64,000 nt of DNA from Brachionus plicatilis (Eukaryota > Rotifera > Eurotatoria > Ploima > Brachionidae): NCBI GenBank assembly GCA_010279815.1, contig QEOQ01000344.1:667458-731457 (forward strand), in the 5' to 3' direction. This document shows positions 10,291-22,600 of this stretch, piece by piece. How positions within the stretch are numbered: position 1 is the first letter of the stretch; each line of letters begins with the position of its first letter. The notes beneath the pieces are model-generated. The model was given only the letters and a program-made list of their open reading frames with translations, had not been told where the DNA came from and searched no databases. A program made the position numbers and the translations under genes.

Positions 10291-10626
10291 TCATTTAGAT
10301 TCAAAATCAAAAAATGAAGTTATCAATTTTTGAGATTTGTTTGTTTCTTTCAAGCTATCCAATCTGATTTTAATCACAGAAAGGTGATCTAAATCACTTT
10401 CATGGCTTTCAGAATCTGTAGAATGGGATTCAAAATAACTAAATAATTTTTAATAACAACCTTTTGCTACGTTGTTTGAAACAGCTCTTACTGTATCTTC
10501 TTTTTCTTTTTTCCGAATCATCAACATCTTCTAAATTTTCAATATCTGTCACCGTTTCGAATATTTCACAGTCAGTAAGATTATCATTTGTAGGTTGTTG
10601 TGAGTCAATATCAATAACATATAGAA
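10291..10626 (-). pseudogene. pogo/Tigger (CENP-B/JRK-like) transposase C-terminal remnant
   Basis: Minus-strand coding traces with one frameshift and a few stops: an acidic stretch (ENLEDVDDSEKRKR) followed, after a frame change, by SESHESDLDHLSVIKIRLD and a terminal basic/Phe-rich end closing on TGA. Acidic, low-complexity C-termini are common in this transposase group. Assignment rests mainly on the pogo-type ends of the surrounding element. Confidence 0.5.
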
Positions 10627-10689
10627 CATTATATTACTAGAACATTTTTTTAGCTTTAGAGCAGCGCTAGACAACATTATTATTAATTG

Positions 10690-10800
10690 TTATTTATTTG
10701 TTTGTCTGTTCGAGCATAAGCTCCTTCAGATAAAAAAAAAATAAATTAAAATAATTGGAACAGTTTTAAAATATTTTAAATTTGAAGTAGGTTTTGTTCG
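10690..10800 (-). repeat. Dispersed hairpin-tail repeat, copy 2
   Basis: Inverse-orientation copy of 4918-5040, sharing CTGAAGGAGCTTATGCTCGA on the minus strand with its short hairpin and AAATAAATAA tail. Likely a truncated non-LTR retroelement inserted into the pogo-like element. Confidence 0.5.
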
Positions 10801-11031
10801 TTTATTAATAAGAATTAATGAAAAATAATAATTAATGAATTTAAAAAAAAAAAGTAAAAAGTCTATGATCTATACATTTAAAAAAAAGGAACAAAAATAG
10901 TATTACCTTTTTGGAGCTTTTTACTGCTTTTAACTGTTTTTCAGTTAAATGAGATTCAAAGGGCTGAAATTAGATGAAGGGAACAATAACTGGAGCAAAA
11001 AAAAAAGAAAAACAAACAAACAAACAAACTA

Positions 11032-12298
11032 CAGTACTGCTACGATATAGTGATTTTACTAAAAATTACGTGTTTTTACTAGATTTTACGTAAAAATCGG
11101 AAAAAATCTGTGAAATTACGTAAAAATACTAAAGTAAAATAATGTAAATTTACCAGATTTTACGTAATTTTACGTAATTTTACCGGATTTTTCGTCAATT
11201 TTGGTAATCTTCAAAAGGGCCAAAAAAAGTCCAATTTTTGGTGAATTTTTGAATTTTTTGATTTTTTTTATAAATTTTATGAAAAAAAAACAAAAAAAAA
11301 AAAACGTTTTTTTACGTAATTTTACGTAATTTTTTATTATAAAATGGTAATTTTAAGTAAAAAAAAGTAAATTTTAGTAATTTTAAAAAAATCTTTTGAA
11401 TGTGATCATAACAAAAAAATTAGTATAATCTATTTTGTCTTTTTATTTCTATCATTTTTAAAACAATCACAAGCTTTTCTCCAAGACTCTTTGAATGTTG
11501 AATTTTGTGGAACCAATTTTTACAAGTCTTCTTTTAAATTAAATGATTTTATTTATTTTTCTATACATATTAAATAATATACTATTTGTTACTTTTAATT
11601 TCATCCATATCTATAAGACAATGACCCCAAGCATAATTCAATGATGTGCTCTTCTTTTTTGGACTTAAATAATGTAAAATGGGTACTTAAAATTTATAAT
11701 TTTTTAATGTTATATATTTAAAATTCTATATACTTAATATTCTCTAATAAAAGATTAAATCCCCTCCTAAATCTCCTGATCTGAACCCAATAGAGTTGCT
11801 ATGGAACGACTTAAAAAATTACGTAAGAAAAAAAATGATTTTATCAGAATCAGATGCAACAATTGCGGTAAAAGAATTCGAGAAAACCTTAACACCAGTT
11901 AAATGTCAAAGTTATATTAACCATTTAAAAAAAGTTTGAATTTTATTCAATTTTTATTTTATTTATGAAGTTTAAATCTTATATATTTTAGGTAATAAAA
12001 ATTGTTATAGATAAAAATGGTGATTGGTCTGACCATTAAAACTTTAGCTATTAGCGTTAATTTAAAAAACTTTATTTTTTACTAGTGTTTTTTACTAAAA
12101 TTTACTTTTTTTTACTTAAAATTACCATTTTATAATAAAAAATTACGTAAAATTACGTAAAATTACGTAAAATCTGGTAAATTTACATTATTTTACTTTA
12201 GTATTTTTACGTAATTTCACAGATTTTTTCCGATTTTTACGTAAAATCTAGTAAAAACACGTAATTTTTAGTAAAATCACTGTATTGTAGCAGTACTG
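11032..12298 (+). mobile_element. Tc1/mariner-like element with very long inverted repeats, TA duplication
   Basis: Starts CAGTACTGCTAC and ends GTAGCAGTACTG, with TA immediately outside each end (11030-11031; 12299-12300), the Tc1/mariner signature. The inverted arms are long (roughly 250 bases shared) and consist largely of TTTTACGTAA-type words; the left arm carries an extra segment of about 130 bases. A degenerate transposase (11617-11939) lies between the arms. It is inserted inside the pogo-like element. Confidence 0.85.
11617..11939 (+). pseudogene. Tc1-like transposase, degenerate C-terminal half
   Basis: DNDPKHNSMMCSSFLD (the second catalytic Asp motif region of Tc1 DDE transposases) is readable from 11617. 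After a disrupted stretch, KSPDLNPIELLWNDLKNYV is open from 11769 to a TGA at 11937, ending in the typical YINHLKKV. The N-terminal half and first catalytic Asp are missing or unreadable, so it is inactive. Confidence 0.85.
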
Positions 12299-12500
12299 TA
12301 GATAGTTGAAATATTCAAAATTGAAATATTAAAAATTGAAAATTAGATTTTCTAAACTGATATAAGCAAAAAAAAAAAAAAAAAAAGAATAAAAATTAAT
12401 TTTTGAAAAAGAGGCATATTATTGTGTAACGGTAACATCAACTAAAGAAGATCAACCAAATCAAATATGTCGGTAGAAATAAGCTAAAAAAAATTTAAAG

Positions 12501-12594
12501 GTCTACTGCAGCGGGACTATGTTAGTCGTTCTACTTTGTTAACTTAGTTAAACTAAATTGACCATAGAATATTAACTATTATTATTATTATTAA
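12501..12594 (+). repeat. Retroelement-like 3' tail: hairpin then (ATT)n
   Basis: A short GC-containing block (GTCTACTGCAGCGGGACTAT) with hairpin GACTA-TGT-TAGTC at 12515-12527, followed by (ATT)5 ending about 12594. Same architecture as the tails at 5941, 21851 and 22191. Confidence 0.45.
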
Positions 12595-12676
12595 GTTTGG
12601 TTAAGAAATAAATTGAGATGGGAAAATAAATGAAAAAAAAATAACATGAGAATCAGAAGAAAATTTACTTTTTTTA

Positions 12677-12783
12677 GTTCGCATAGCTGTTTACTTTGTT
12701 CAAAAACGTACTGTATTCCATTGGAGTATATTCAAATTTTTTAAACCACTCAGAAATTTCACCTTTTGAAAGCTTAGAAATCA
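12677..12783 (-). pseudogene. pogo-like transposase N-terminal remnant (candidate)
   Basis: The minus strand shows an open stretch reading LSKGEISEWFKKFEYTPMEY and continuing to a stop, with residue composition like a helix-turn-helix segment. It lies near the right (5') end of the pogo-like element in the same orientation as the C-terminal remnant. Weak on its own; supported by context. Confidence 0.35.
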
Positions 12784-13150
12784 ATCAATTAATCAATACG
12801 ATAATCAATTTTTTTTACGTGTAAAAAGATTTAAAAAATTCGGAAAACACAAATTTATATAAAAAGTCTCGAGTCTCGATAATCGAGAATTTACTGTAAT
12901 TTATTAACTTAATTTTAGTCATTTGTTAAGTTAGTTAAATTTGAATTTAAATGTTTCTCGATATTCTTAATATAAAAAAATTAACTAAGATACAGAAATT
13001 GCTCAAATAAATTTCTGAACTTTAGATTTTAAATTTTTTATGAAAAAAAACATTTAAATTTTTATTTTTGAAAAAAGTAAAAAATTTAAAACAAAACAAT
13101 TTTGTAAAAAAAAAATTAAGAAAAAAATTGAAGAGAAAAAAACAGTAATT

Positions 13151-14026
13151 TTAGGCTCTATGCTTTGTTGTAAGTAATTTTTTACTCTGAATCAAGTTAA
13201 ACATATTCTTGTCATTAGAATTTGGTTTAATTGTATCAGAACGAGTGGCTAATTTCTGTACATTACAATGTGACCTGTTACTATTTAGATTGGGTTTTTG
13301 ATGGTTATGTGAATGAAGACTGGCAACATGTGTCTGGTGAATATTATAAGATAAATTGGGCAAAGTTGATTTTTTTAAATTTTTTCCTTTCAATTGAATA
13401 TCCAGAGGCGAATCAAACAGCGCTTCCTCAAAGCGTCTATTTTTTTCTCTGCACCTTGAACACTTTGAATTGATTCTTAAAATTTCCTCGGCTATCAAAG
13501 CCCGGTAGTTGGCCGAGTCTGAAAGGGCTGATGGCGAATTTCCTTTAACACCTGCTTCCTTGCTTTTTAAAAGCAGATTTAAATTGATTTTTTCATCAAA
13601 ATCTTTAATTGTGTTTGCAATCAACTTTTGTGTGTTTTTCAGATTCCGAACTTTGATTATTTCATTGCAGCGTCGTTTGCACGACTGTTCGCGCTTCAAT
13701 TGCGAGTCAAGGAATCGCTCCACAGAATTGAACATATTTTCACATCCCTCTTTAGACCAGTCGTCTTTTAAATCCAAAAAAGCACTGTCCCGGAATGAAT
13801 TGAGCGGATGCTCATTGGAACTTTGTCTAATTGACTTTTTTTTTGTCCTAATGGAAGGGTAGTGACCAAGCGGAGAAAGAGTTGGAAGGAATTTTTTAGT
13901 ATTTAAAGCGTTTAAATTTGAAACAGGCTCTTTTTTGGCAGTGATTGTTGAGCGGACACTTTGTGGTCGACTTGGATTCGGCCTTTCTGGCTGTAAATTT
14001 TCCAAGGGCTTTATAGTCTCAAACAT
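13151..14026 (-). CDS. Hypothetical 291-aa basic protein, single exon
   Basis: ATG at 14026 to TAA at 13151. The product is basic and Ser/Asn-rich with a proline-rich start (ERPNPSRPQS), a likely helical middle (VERFLDSQLKREQSCKRRCN through about residue 150), a CSRCREKNRRFEEAL cluster near residue 190, and a His/Asn-rich end. No signal peptide or membrane segment. Codon use is balanced and far from the A/T background, and opposite-strand frames across it look like shadows, so I believe it is a gene. I do not recognise the family. Its nearest neighbours are a transposon cluster and, 5.7 kb away on the same strand, the myosin gene end. Confidence 0.6.
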   Translation of the reverse strand: MFETIKPLENLQPERPNPSRPQSVRSTITAKKEPVSNLNALNTKKFLPTLSPLGHYPSIRTKKKSIRQSSNEHPLNSFRDSAFLDLKDDWSKEGCENMFNSVERFLDSQLKREQSCKRRCNEIIKVRNLKNTQKLIANTIKDFDEKINLNLLLKSKEAGVKGNSPSALSDSANYRALIAEEILRINSKCSRCREKNRRFEEALFDSPLDIQLKGKNLKKSTLPNLSYNIHQTHVASLHSHNHQKPNLNSNRSHCNVQKLATRSDTIKPNSNDKNMFNLIQSKKLLTTKHRA

Positions 14027-16631
14027 TTTAAAATATCATCTAAAAAAATTTCAAAAATAAAACCAATCTTTTAAATTCTATGTACAGGACCAATTTTGTT
14101 GATTTAGTTTTATTTTCTTACTAAATATTTATTCACAAAACATAACACTCATTAATAAAAAAATAGCATTTTAAATGGGGAATTTAGATCTGAGATTTTT
14201 TTGCACTAAATTGTGTCCGTTTAGTGCTAATTTGATATTTTCGACTAATAAGTTTTCATTGCCGAATTATCCGAAAAGAAGACTTAAATTTTTTTTTTTT
14301 TTTAAAGAAGTGTTTACCTGGTATTTGATAATTTTTAGTCTTGGAGAAAATTTAAAATTAAAAAAAATAAACTAACATTTTAGTTTTTTTCTTTTCAATT
14401 TTTAAAAATGAGGTAAACCTATGAAATGAACATTAAAGAAACCTTTAAAATCTTAAAGAGATTCCAAAAAATTTATTAAATTTTCGATTTTTTAAAAAAA
14501 AAAATTTAAATATTTGTTTGAAAATAAAATTTTTCAATTTAATTTAAAAAAAATAGTTTTTTTTAGACTTTTTTATTGTAAGGTTAAAAAAACTTCTTTA
14601 ATTAACTTCCTGAGGATACATCAATTGTAAGCTGATTAAATAGTTAGTATTTCTAAAATTAAATGTTCAGTGTCTTATTTCAAAATTTATGAGAAAAATT
14701 TTAATTACATTTGAAAACTATTTTTGTCGGAAATTCCGAATAGTTCGAATATGCTTTGAGTATTTATTTTTAAGCTTACCGGCAGTCAGCATACTTTGGA
14801 ATTACATAAGTGAAGCTTTAAATAAAATGACAAAGATCAAATAAAGAATGCATAACTAATTTGAGACAAAATTACATAACATAAAAAAAAAACAAGTCAA
14901 GGGAAATTGACTTTTTCATCAGATTTATTCACACCAAGGCCCACAAGGTAATAGAATAATTTTTATTATACAGCCTGGAGACCTTTGGGTAAGCTAACAT
15001 AGTAAATTATTTATTCATAAGTAAAAAAGCTAAAATCAAATAAGACTTTTCTTTTTTAAAAAAACTTCATAAACTATTTATTTAAAGAATATTCAAATTT
15101 CTTAAACAAACTTAAATAAATCGAAAAAAACTCGTTATCGATCCTTAAGAAAAAAATTAAGTTTGTTTATATTGCAACAAGATGAAAACCTAATGACACT
15201 TGACAGCTATTTCAATCGGCAATTTGAAGTAATTAACAATTCAAAATTAAATTGTGATAGTTCCTAGAATTAGAAAATTTAAAAGCTTTTTTTTTTAATA
15301 TAAATTAAGCAATAATTTAATTAATGAAATGATTATTTTTTTCAAATTAAGTTATGACTAAGTAACTTAGGTTTTATTTAAAAAAAATTAAAAACAAATA
15401 AAACGTCAACTTTTCCTTTATTAAAAAAATATCTTCGACCAAAAAAAGACTTTTATTTGATGAGTTTTTTGAAAAAATTCTAAAATATAATTATTATTAA
15501 AAAAATTTAAATCGTATATTTTAAACTAAATTGATGAAGACTTTTACTTTCAAACGTGGGCAAATTATTTTACTTAAGAAAAATGTTTTAAAAATCGCAA
15601 TCACTGTGAAGACCTTCATATAATACCTTAAATCAAAACATAAAATTACAGATTCTTTAGACAAAAATTCATTTTTAAAATATAATTATAAACAAACAAA
15701 AAATTTTGGTATGTGGTGTCCATTAAACAATTTATAAATAGTTTTTTATCAACAAAGACCATAGATGTGTATTTATTTTTTTAAATTTTATAAATTAAAA
15801 CTGTAAATGTTGATGAATTAAAAAAATTCAATTCAATTTAATTTTTAACCTATTTTTATTAAAATTTTGCTAATAATTTATATTTTTATTAATATAAAAT
15901 TGAAGTTCTTAAATGCACTTAACTATTTGATAAATTAAATTCAATCTTCTAATTACTTTAAATTTTTCCGTTTCAGAATTATAAATGAATTTACGTCAAA
16001 TTCTTATTATTTTTGCAATTTTTTTAAAAGTAACAATTCACATTTAATATTAATTTAGGTTTACACATTTAATAGCTGTTCGAATTAATTTTGATAAATA
16101 AAAAGATTTTCAAACAAATATTAGTTTTTAAAAAACTTCAAAACTTTTTAGAAATAAACTGTTTTCTTAAGCTCTTTGATATTATTTTTAATTTATGCTA
16201 AAAAACTAGCTGCAAAAAAAAAAAATTGAATTTGAAGTTCGACTTTTTGATTTAATAGAAGTTGATTTTTTTTATTTACTTTTATTTTAGATTACCCAAA
16301 ATATAATAAGAACAATAAAAATCAAAGTCAATTGTTTATAAAAGTTTATTTTTGAATTTAGCAAGACTTCATCTTCCATTTTAACAAAATATAAATATTT
16401 TCAAATTTAAAAGTTCACTTCTTAATTTTTTCAGCAACATTTAAAATGTTTATTCTTAATAATTTTTTTATTTTGTTGAATCAATTTTAAGGACAGCAAA
16501 AGTCAGATTTTTTTTTTTTTATTTGATGAGAATTAATCTCCAAAAGGAGAAGTATAAAATTAAACAATTTAAAATTATATATAAAAAAAAGAAGATAAAA
16601 TACAAAATTTATGAAGAAATAAAGTAAAAAG
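14027..16631. other. Gene-free AT-rich stretch
   Basis: Long A/T-rich DNA with no supportable gene. The 66-codon frame at 14175-14375 is dominated by Phe/Lys runs and is not supported. A slightly GC-richer patch at about 14925-14995 may be an old repeat but shows no clear structure. Confidence 0.4.
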
Positions 16632-17147
16632 GGCATGTTGAAGTTTATGATCAAATGATCAAATGCTCAATTAAAAAGTAAGCATAATAATTTCTTAAAT
16701 CAACGAAATGATTTTTTTTTAATAGGTAATGATTTAACATATTATGCTACAGTCTCATAAAATTATTTTAAGTTGATCATAAAATAAATGGATTAATAAT
16801 CGATTTTTAGAATTTAAAAGAGTACAAAATCCGAAAGACAAAAAACTTAACTTCGCAAAGATAATTAGATTAAAAGACCAAATGATATTTTATGTTAAGA
16901 AAAAAATTTATTTATTTGCATTATTAACTTTACTAAAAAATCAAAAAAAATCGATCATTTTAGTTAATTTTGAACATAATATTAATTTAAAATTTTATTT
17001 TTTTTTGAAATTTTAATTTAACAAACTATGTTAATCAATGTTACATCAAGAATTTTAAAAAATTCTGCCTAAATCTTCAGGAAATTTGTTATTAAATATA
17101 AAATAAGAAATTTGATATTAAGTTTTGATCATAAACTTCAACATGCC
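16632..17147. mobile_element. MITE family A, copy 2
   Basis: Left end GGCATGTTGAAGTTTATGATC and right end its reverse complement, a perfect inverted repeat of more than 20 bases. The ends match elements at 3034-3564 and 62109-62463. Interior non-coding. Confidence 0.75.
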
Positions 17148-17335
17148 GTAAACAGAATTAAATTAAAAGAATAGATTAAAAAGTCAGTTTTATCTACATT
17201 TCTTTTACTTCTTTTTTAATGCAAATTAAAATTTTATTTAATAGAAAAAAAAATCCCTTGAACATTGTGAATTTTGGTACAAAAAACAAATACAAAATAT
17301 AAAACAAGCCAAAACTTAAGTTCTAAAGGACCAAA

Positions 17336-17512
17336 ATTTTCGCTAAATTGTAGCAACTGATACATCCTACTGATTATAATAAAACTCACTAAAACTCTTT
17401 AATAAATCTGCAGAACTCTTTTAAATTAGAATTCACAATTTTCTCAATTTTGCGGAAATTTGCAGAATCAGTATTTTGGTGGTACAGAGGATGTATCAGG
17501 TGCTACAATTAA
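17336..17512. mobile_element. Short inverted-repeat element, possibly Tc1-related
   Basis: AATTGTAGCAACTGATACAT at left is mirrored by ATGTATCAGGTGCTACAATT at right (about 18 of 20 matching). It lies about 180 bases upstream of a Tc1-like transposase remnant and could be a broken or solo terminal repeat pair. Confidence 0.4.
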
Positions 17513-17689
17513 CAGAACATATTTATGTTCTTCAGAATTTAAGCTTTTGCATTTTTTTTATTTATTATTTTTATTTTTTGTGCCAAAATTTATATTCCCC
17601 ATCTTGTTATTTGTGAATTACGATATTTTTTTAGTAAAAAAATTACAAAAATTCAAAAGTTTTTAAGTCTTTAACATGAAAGGTCTCCC

Positions 17690-17880
17690 TCAAACTCTCC
17701 AGACCTGAATCCCATCAAAATGATTTGAAGCTGTGAGCTGAAGAATTCACTGATAATTAAAAGAATAATGAACAAGAAGGAATTGTAGCAATATTTGATT
17801 TCCAAAAGAGCTTAATTCCATTAAAAATTTAGATGTTACATCGATCATTAAAAAAAGGTTTTATAAAAATTCTATTCTTT
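17690..17880 (+). pseudogene. Tc1-like transposase remnant with multiple stops
   Basis: The signature NSPDLNPI is readable at about 17696-17720, followed by a decayed homologue of the C-terminal block interrupted by several stops. An independent, older copy than the one at 11617-11939. Confidence 0.6.
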
Positions 17881-19697
17881 AAAAAAATTTTAATTTATAA
17901 AACGTGTGAAAATTTATTTAATTCATGGTTGATTTGTATATTTATTTGGTGGTACCTTTTACCATTTTGGCTTTATTTTACTATGGTTGTTTTTTTTAGA
18001 TAATTCAGAGAATAAAGACAAAGAAGTATAATTTAGATATTTTACATAATTTGAATGAAAAATTAAATGTTGAGTCTACTTTTAGAAATATAAATATGAT
18101 GAAAAAAAAATTATTATGATGATCAGATTTTACGGTTTTGTGAAATTCAGTACAAAATCATAAAAAGAACAGAAAAAAATGCAAAAAAAATGAATAGCTT
18201 TTTTTCTAAATGTTCAAACCTAATTCTGTAAATGCAACTTAGGACAACATTCAAATTTGCATCAAATATCAAAGTCAGCTAAATTTGTAGAGTTTAGCAG
18301 AAATTAAATATCAATTTAATCGAGCGTGGTGCATTTTGCAGAGATTTTGCACATCTTTAGCGGTTTTGTGAAATTCTTTATTTTTTGATTTTTTTAAAAT
18401 TAAATAAAAAACATTAGATATAATACTGCAAAAAATTGCAACATACTTAGTTGCACGTTTTTTACCTAAAATTAAATTTTTATTTTCTTTTTTTTTTAGT
18501 AAATCAAATCAATAATCTATTTAAATCTTATTCATTCTTTATTTTTTGTTATTTTTTAAAATAAGAAAAATTATTTAAGATAATAATTAGGAATAACGAT
18601 TAGTTTTTAAAAAATATTTATTTTAAAAAACTTTCGAATAAAAATTAAATTGAATGGCCTTCTTAAGGTTTTAAGACTGAAAGAAAGAATAAAATTTAAT
18701 AATAAAAATTTTAAATAAATAAAGAGGAACATTTTATATAATAGAAATAATTGCTTTTCAAATTATTATTAAATTATTACAAAAATAGATAATTAGAATA
18801 AAATTAATATATAAAAAATAGTTTTTGAAATTAATGTAAAATTAATGTCGAATTTTCATAATTGAAATTTAATATTTAAATTTAGAATAATTTTTTTACA
18901 ATTCAAAAAATCAAAGTTAACAAAAATTAAAGATAAAAAATTTTTTATGAAAAACTTTTATAGAGTTTTTATATATTCAATTTTTTAGGAATTTTTTTGT
19001 TCATAGTAGGTATATTAAATTTTAAGAAAAAGTTTATAAGATCAGTTTCAGTTGATTTTCGAACAATGTCTTGTTTCAGGTCAGATTTAACTATATAGAA
19101 TGAAAAATCTTCTTCAACATGATTTATTTTATTAAAGTGAATAGATACTTCTGAACATGAATTAAAATTACTTAGAGATTTTCTAATATCTTTTTTAAAT
19201 TTCCTATTTGAATATAATTGAATTTTAATTTATTAAAAAATGAAGATTTTTTGTTCAATTTGTATTTGAAAGTCACAATGTCATCTTTAGCAGACTTTTA
19301 CAGTTGATGCAACTTTGAATGTTGCACCATTCTGCATCCACAGAATTAATTTTAAACCTTTAAAAAAAAGTTATTCAATTTTTTACACTTTAAACTTTCC
19401 AAAACCAGATTTTGCTCAGTTAAAAAAAAAAAGAATTGGCTGCAAAATGGGTCCCTAATCGAAAAAAAAAAGTTTTAATTTTTTATAAAATATTTATTGT
19501 ATTTAAATTGAAGAAAATTATATTTTTCAAAAAATCATTATTTAATCTAAAAAAAGAATTGAACTCTTCTATAAATTTAAAAAAAATACGCTTGTATCAA
19601 ATATTCTAGTTTAAAAATCGATTTAAAAAAAATCCAATATTTTTAATACAATTTAAATTTAAAAAAAAATTAAAGACCGGTTATTTTATAAACTTAA
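17881..19697. other. Gene-free AT-rich stretch (3' flank of myosin gene)
   Basis: No supportable gene. Some short GC-containing words (for example around 18290-18360 and 19270-19340) may be decayed repeats; boundaries are not visible. Confidence 0.4.
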
Positions 19698-22600
19698 TTA
19701 ATTAAGATCGCCGCTCTTTACGGACATTTTGCTCATGCTAACATTTAAAAATTTAGAGCTCGACGCCCTATCACAATCAGTGATGTCACTAAAGTCCTCG
19801 GCCAAGTCAGACTCATCATCGTTCTGTTCATCATCCTCATCGTCACTTTCGTTCATTGCATTGAACGCGTTCTGAAACGCTTCCAGTCTTGTTTGATTTA
19901 TTTTAATCTCACTTCTGCATGAATCCAATTCGCGCTCCAAAATTTCATTCTGTTGCTCAATGCGCTTCTTGGTCTCCTCATAGTCAATAAGCTTTTTTTT
20001 CAAGTCGCCAAACTCTTCCAAAATTTCTTTGCTATGGCGCTGAACTTTGCGCAAATTTTCTTCGCATTTTTTCTCACGGCCCAAAATAAGTTCTATTTCA
20101 TTCTGGGAATTTTCATACTGCTGCTTGACACGGTCTAAATGGTTCTGTAGCCTGATTCTATGAGTACTCTCAAATTCGAGCTTGTTTTCTAGCTCGCGTA
20201 GTTTGTTCTCCATTTTTTTAGACTCAGTCCGATCAATCCAGCTTGACTCGTAAAACGAGCACTTTTCTTCCATTTCGCGGATTTTCTCCTTGAGCATTCG
20301 ATTCTCAACGCTTAGTATGTCTATTTGGTTGTTTAAATCTGTAAAGCGATGAGAGTCAAGTGAATAGTTGTGAATGTTTAGCTGATATTTTTTGAGTATT
20401 TCATCCGCATCGCGCTCTTGCTCCTCTAGTTCACTTTTTAAATTGCCAATTTCTCTGTTCAAATGAATATTTTGCTCTTCAAGCTTAAAAATTTATTTTA
20501 TTTTTTTCAAAGTTTAAAAAGAACAAAAATTATCATGGATGGACAATGAGATTTAAATATTAAAAAAACGTTTTCCTTTCTGTACTTTCTGTACTTTTTC
20601 TAAAAAGAACAGAAAGTATAGAAAGTACAAAAAGGAACAGAGCCAAATAAAATAATTAGAAAAAGTACAAAAGTACAAAAAAGTGCAAAAATGAACAGGG
20701 CCAAATAAATTAATAAGAAAAAGTACAATAAGTAAAAAAAGGGACAGGGCCAAATTAATTTTTAAATTTCAATTTTTTTTTATGCTTTTAAAAAAGTAAA
20801 AAAAATAAAATTTAATTGTCTTTTTTGACCAGAAGTAACGTAAATTTCGATAAATTTTTGTAGAAAATGGATAAAAAATCAACAAAAAAATGAAAAATGG
20901 ATTTTTTATATTATATTAAATTTTTTTACACTTCAAGATAAATTTTAATTGTTTATCTAAACCGAGTTAAAGCTCTTTCTGAATAATATACAAGTTAAAA
21001 AATGAAGTAAAATAAAATAAAAAAGAAGAATTAATAAAATAAATTATTCAACTAGATATAAAATTTCAAATAATTTTTATATTTCAAAGATAAAGTGATT
21101 ATTATTATTATTATTATTATTTTTTGATAAGGTGATTCACTATGGTAAAAACAATTTGAATTTAAATTATAAGCTTGGTAATTATGAGATGGAGAGTTCT
21201 CCAAACGAGCGAGATTTGGGAGTAGTTTTCAGCAAAGACTTAAAATGGGATGAGCATATTGCAGAAATTATAAATAAAGCTAATCGAACTCTAGGGATAG
21301 TTAAGAAAACATTTAAAAAAAAGAACGAGTTTGTTCTCAAAAAGCTTTACATGTCATTAGTTAGACCAAAATTAGAATATGCGTCTCAAGTATGGCATCC
21401 ATTTCTTCGCAAAGATGTTTCACGTCTTGAAAGTGTACAACGTAGGGCTACAAAAATAATTTGTTCAAATAAAGAGCTAGATTATCAATCTAGACTAAAA
21501 AAACTTGAGTTAACAACATTGGAAGAAAGAGGAATTCGCGGTGATTTGATTCAACAATACAAGATTAAAACTGGTGCTGACAATGTTAACTGGTACAAAG
21601 AGAATTTCACTATACCTTGTCAGAAATTCTATGATACAAGGAGCCACCCTTATTCAATGACGAAACAATTAGTTAAAAACTGTGCAACAAGGTCAAATTT
21701 TTTTACAAATCGAGTTGTCAATAATCTGAACCAACTTAGCCAAAATGAAATCGAGGCTCCGACAATCAACCAATTCAAGAACAGAATTGACAAATGTTTT
21801 AAATTAAACGATTTTGTAAACGGCTATTATAATGCAGATAACTGCGTTCCATCTTTGGATTAAACCAAAGATTATAGCCAAAAACTCATTATTATTATAA
21901 ATTAATTGTCCAACTAAAATTAGCTAAAATTTCGGATTAAGAAATTAAAATAAGTATATTTTACATAAAACATTTTTTTATAATTCTTATTCGGATTAAT
22001 GAGATTTCTGCATTATCGAAGTTCGGTCTATAGAGGGATAAGTGTAATCTTTTTACAACTTTATTAAACAAGTGCTTGAGTTTTGTTAAAATTAATTCAA
22101 TGGAAAAAAAATTCGCTTATTATTCAATGGGCTAATCTTGCCAATTCTGTAAGAATATTGTAACGACTACTATAGCCTATTAAAGCTTCGCTTGGAGAAT
22201 CTCCAAGTTGCAGTTAATTTTACTACTACTACATTCAATCTTGTACAAATGACTCTTTCTTAAAGAAAGCATTGTAAATGTTTAAAAAAAATCAATTAAT
22301 CTAGCAATAATATAAAAATATTTATTTGTTTTTATGTGCCAATTAAATTTAATTGATTTATTCTCATGTTTAATTTTCCAATTTTTTCTCAAAATTTACT
22401 TTTATTTTAAAATTTTCATATCATTCTCGCTTTTTTGCTGATTTTAGCTTATTTAAAATTTTTGTCTTCTTTTGATAAATGAAAAAATTCAAAGTCACAA
22501 AAATTTTTATCAATACCTGCTTCATTTGGCGTTGCAGTTACTTTTTCCGCACATTGAAAAAAGATAATTTTTCCGCGCATCAAAAATAATACTTTTCCGC

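Larger units (their letters stand above)
10174..12896 (-). mobile_element. pogo/Tigger-like DNA transposon remnant hosting a nested Tc1-like element
   Basis: Ends are inverted: CAGTGGATTCTCGATTATCG at 10174 and, reverse-complemented, CAGTAAATTCTCGATTATCG at 12896. CAGT...TCTCGATTATC ends are typical of pogo/Tigger elements, which duplicate TA; TA follows the right end. Transposase remnants read on the minus strand in the right order: an N-terminal-like piece at 12677-12783 and a C-terminal piece at 10291-10626. The middle is replaced by a Tc1-like element (11032-12298) and retroelement tails, so the transposon is dead. Confidence 0.7.

Noticed and set aside
13231..13862. Two plus-strand frames opposite the 291-aa gene
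   Set aside because: The minus frame is longer, begins with ATG and has better codon use; the plus frames look like shadows.
14175..14375. Plus-strand frame beginning MGNLDLRFF
   Set aside because: Quickly becomes Phe/Lys homopolymer-like; no supporting features.
17460..17666. 68-codon frame near the decayed Tc1 copy
   Set aside because: Starts in an inverted repeat and drifts into Phe/Leu low complexity; not coding-like.
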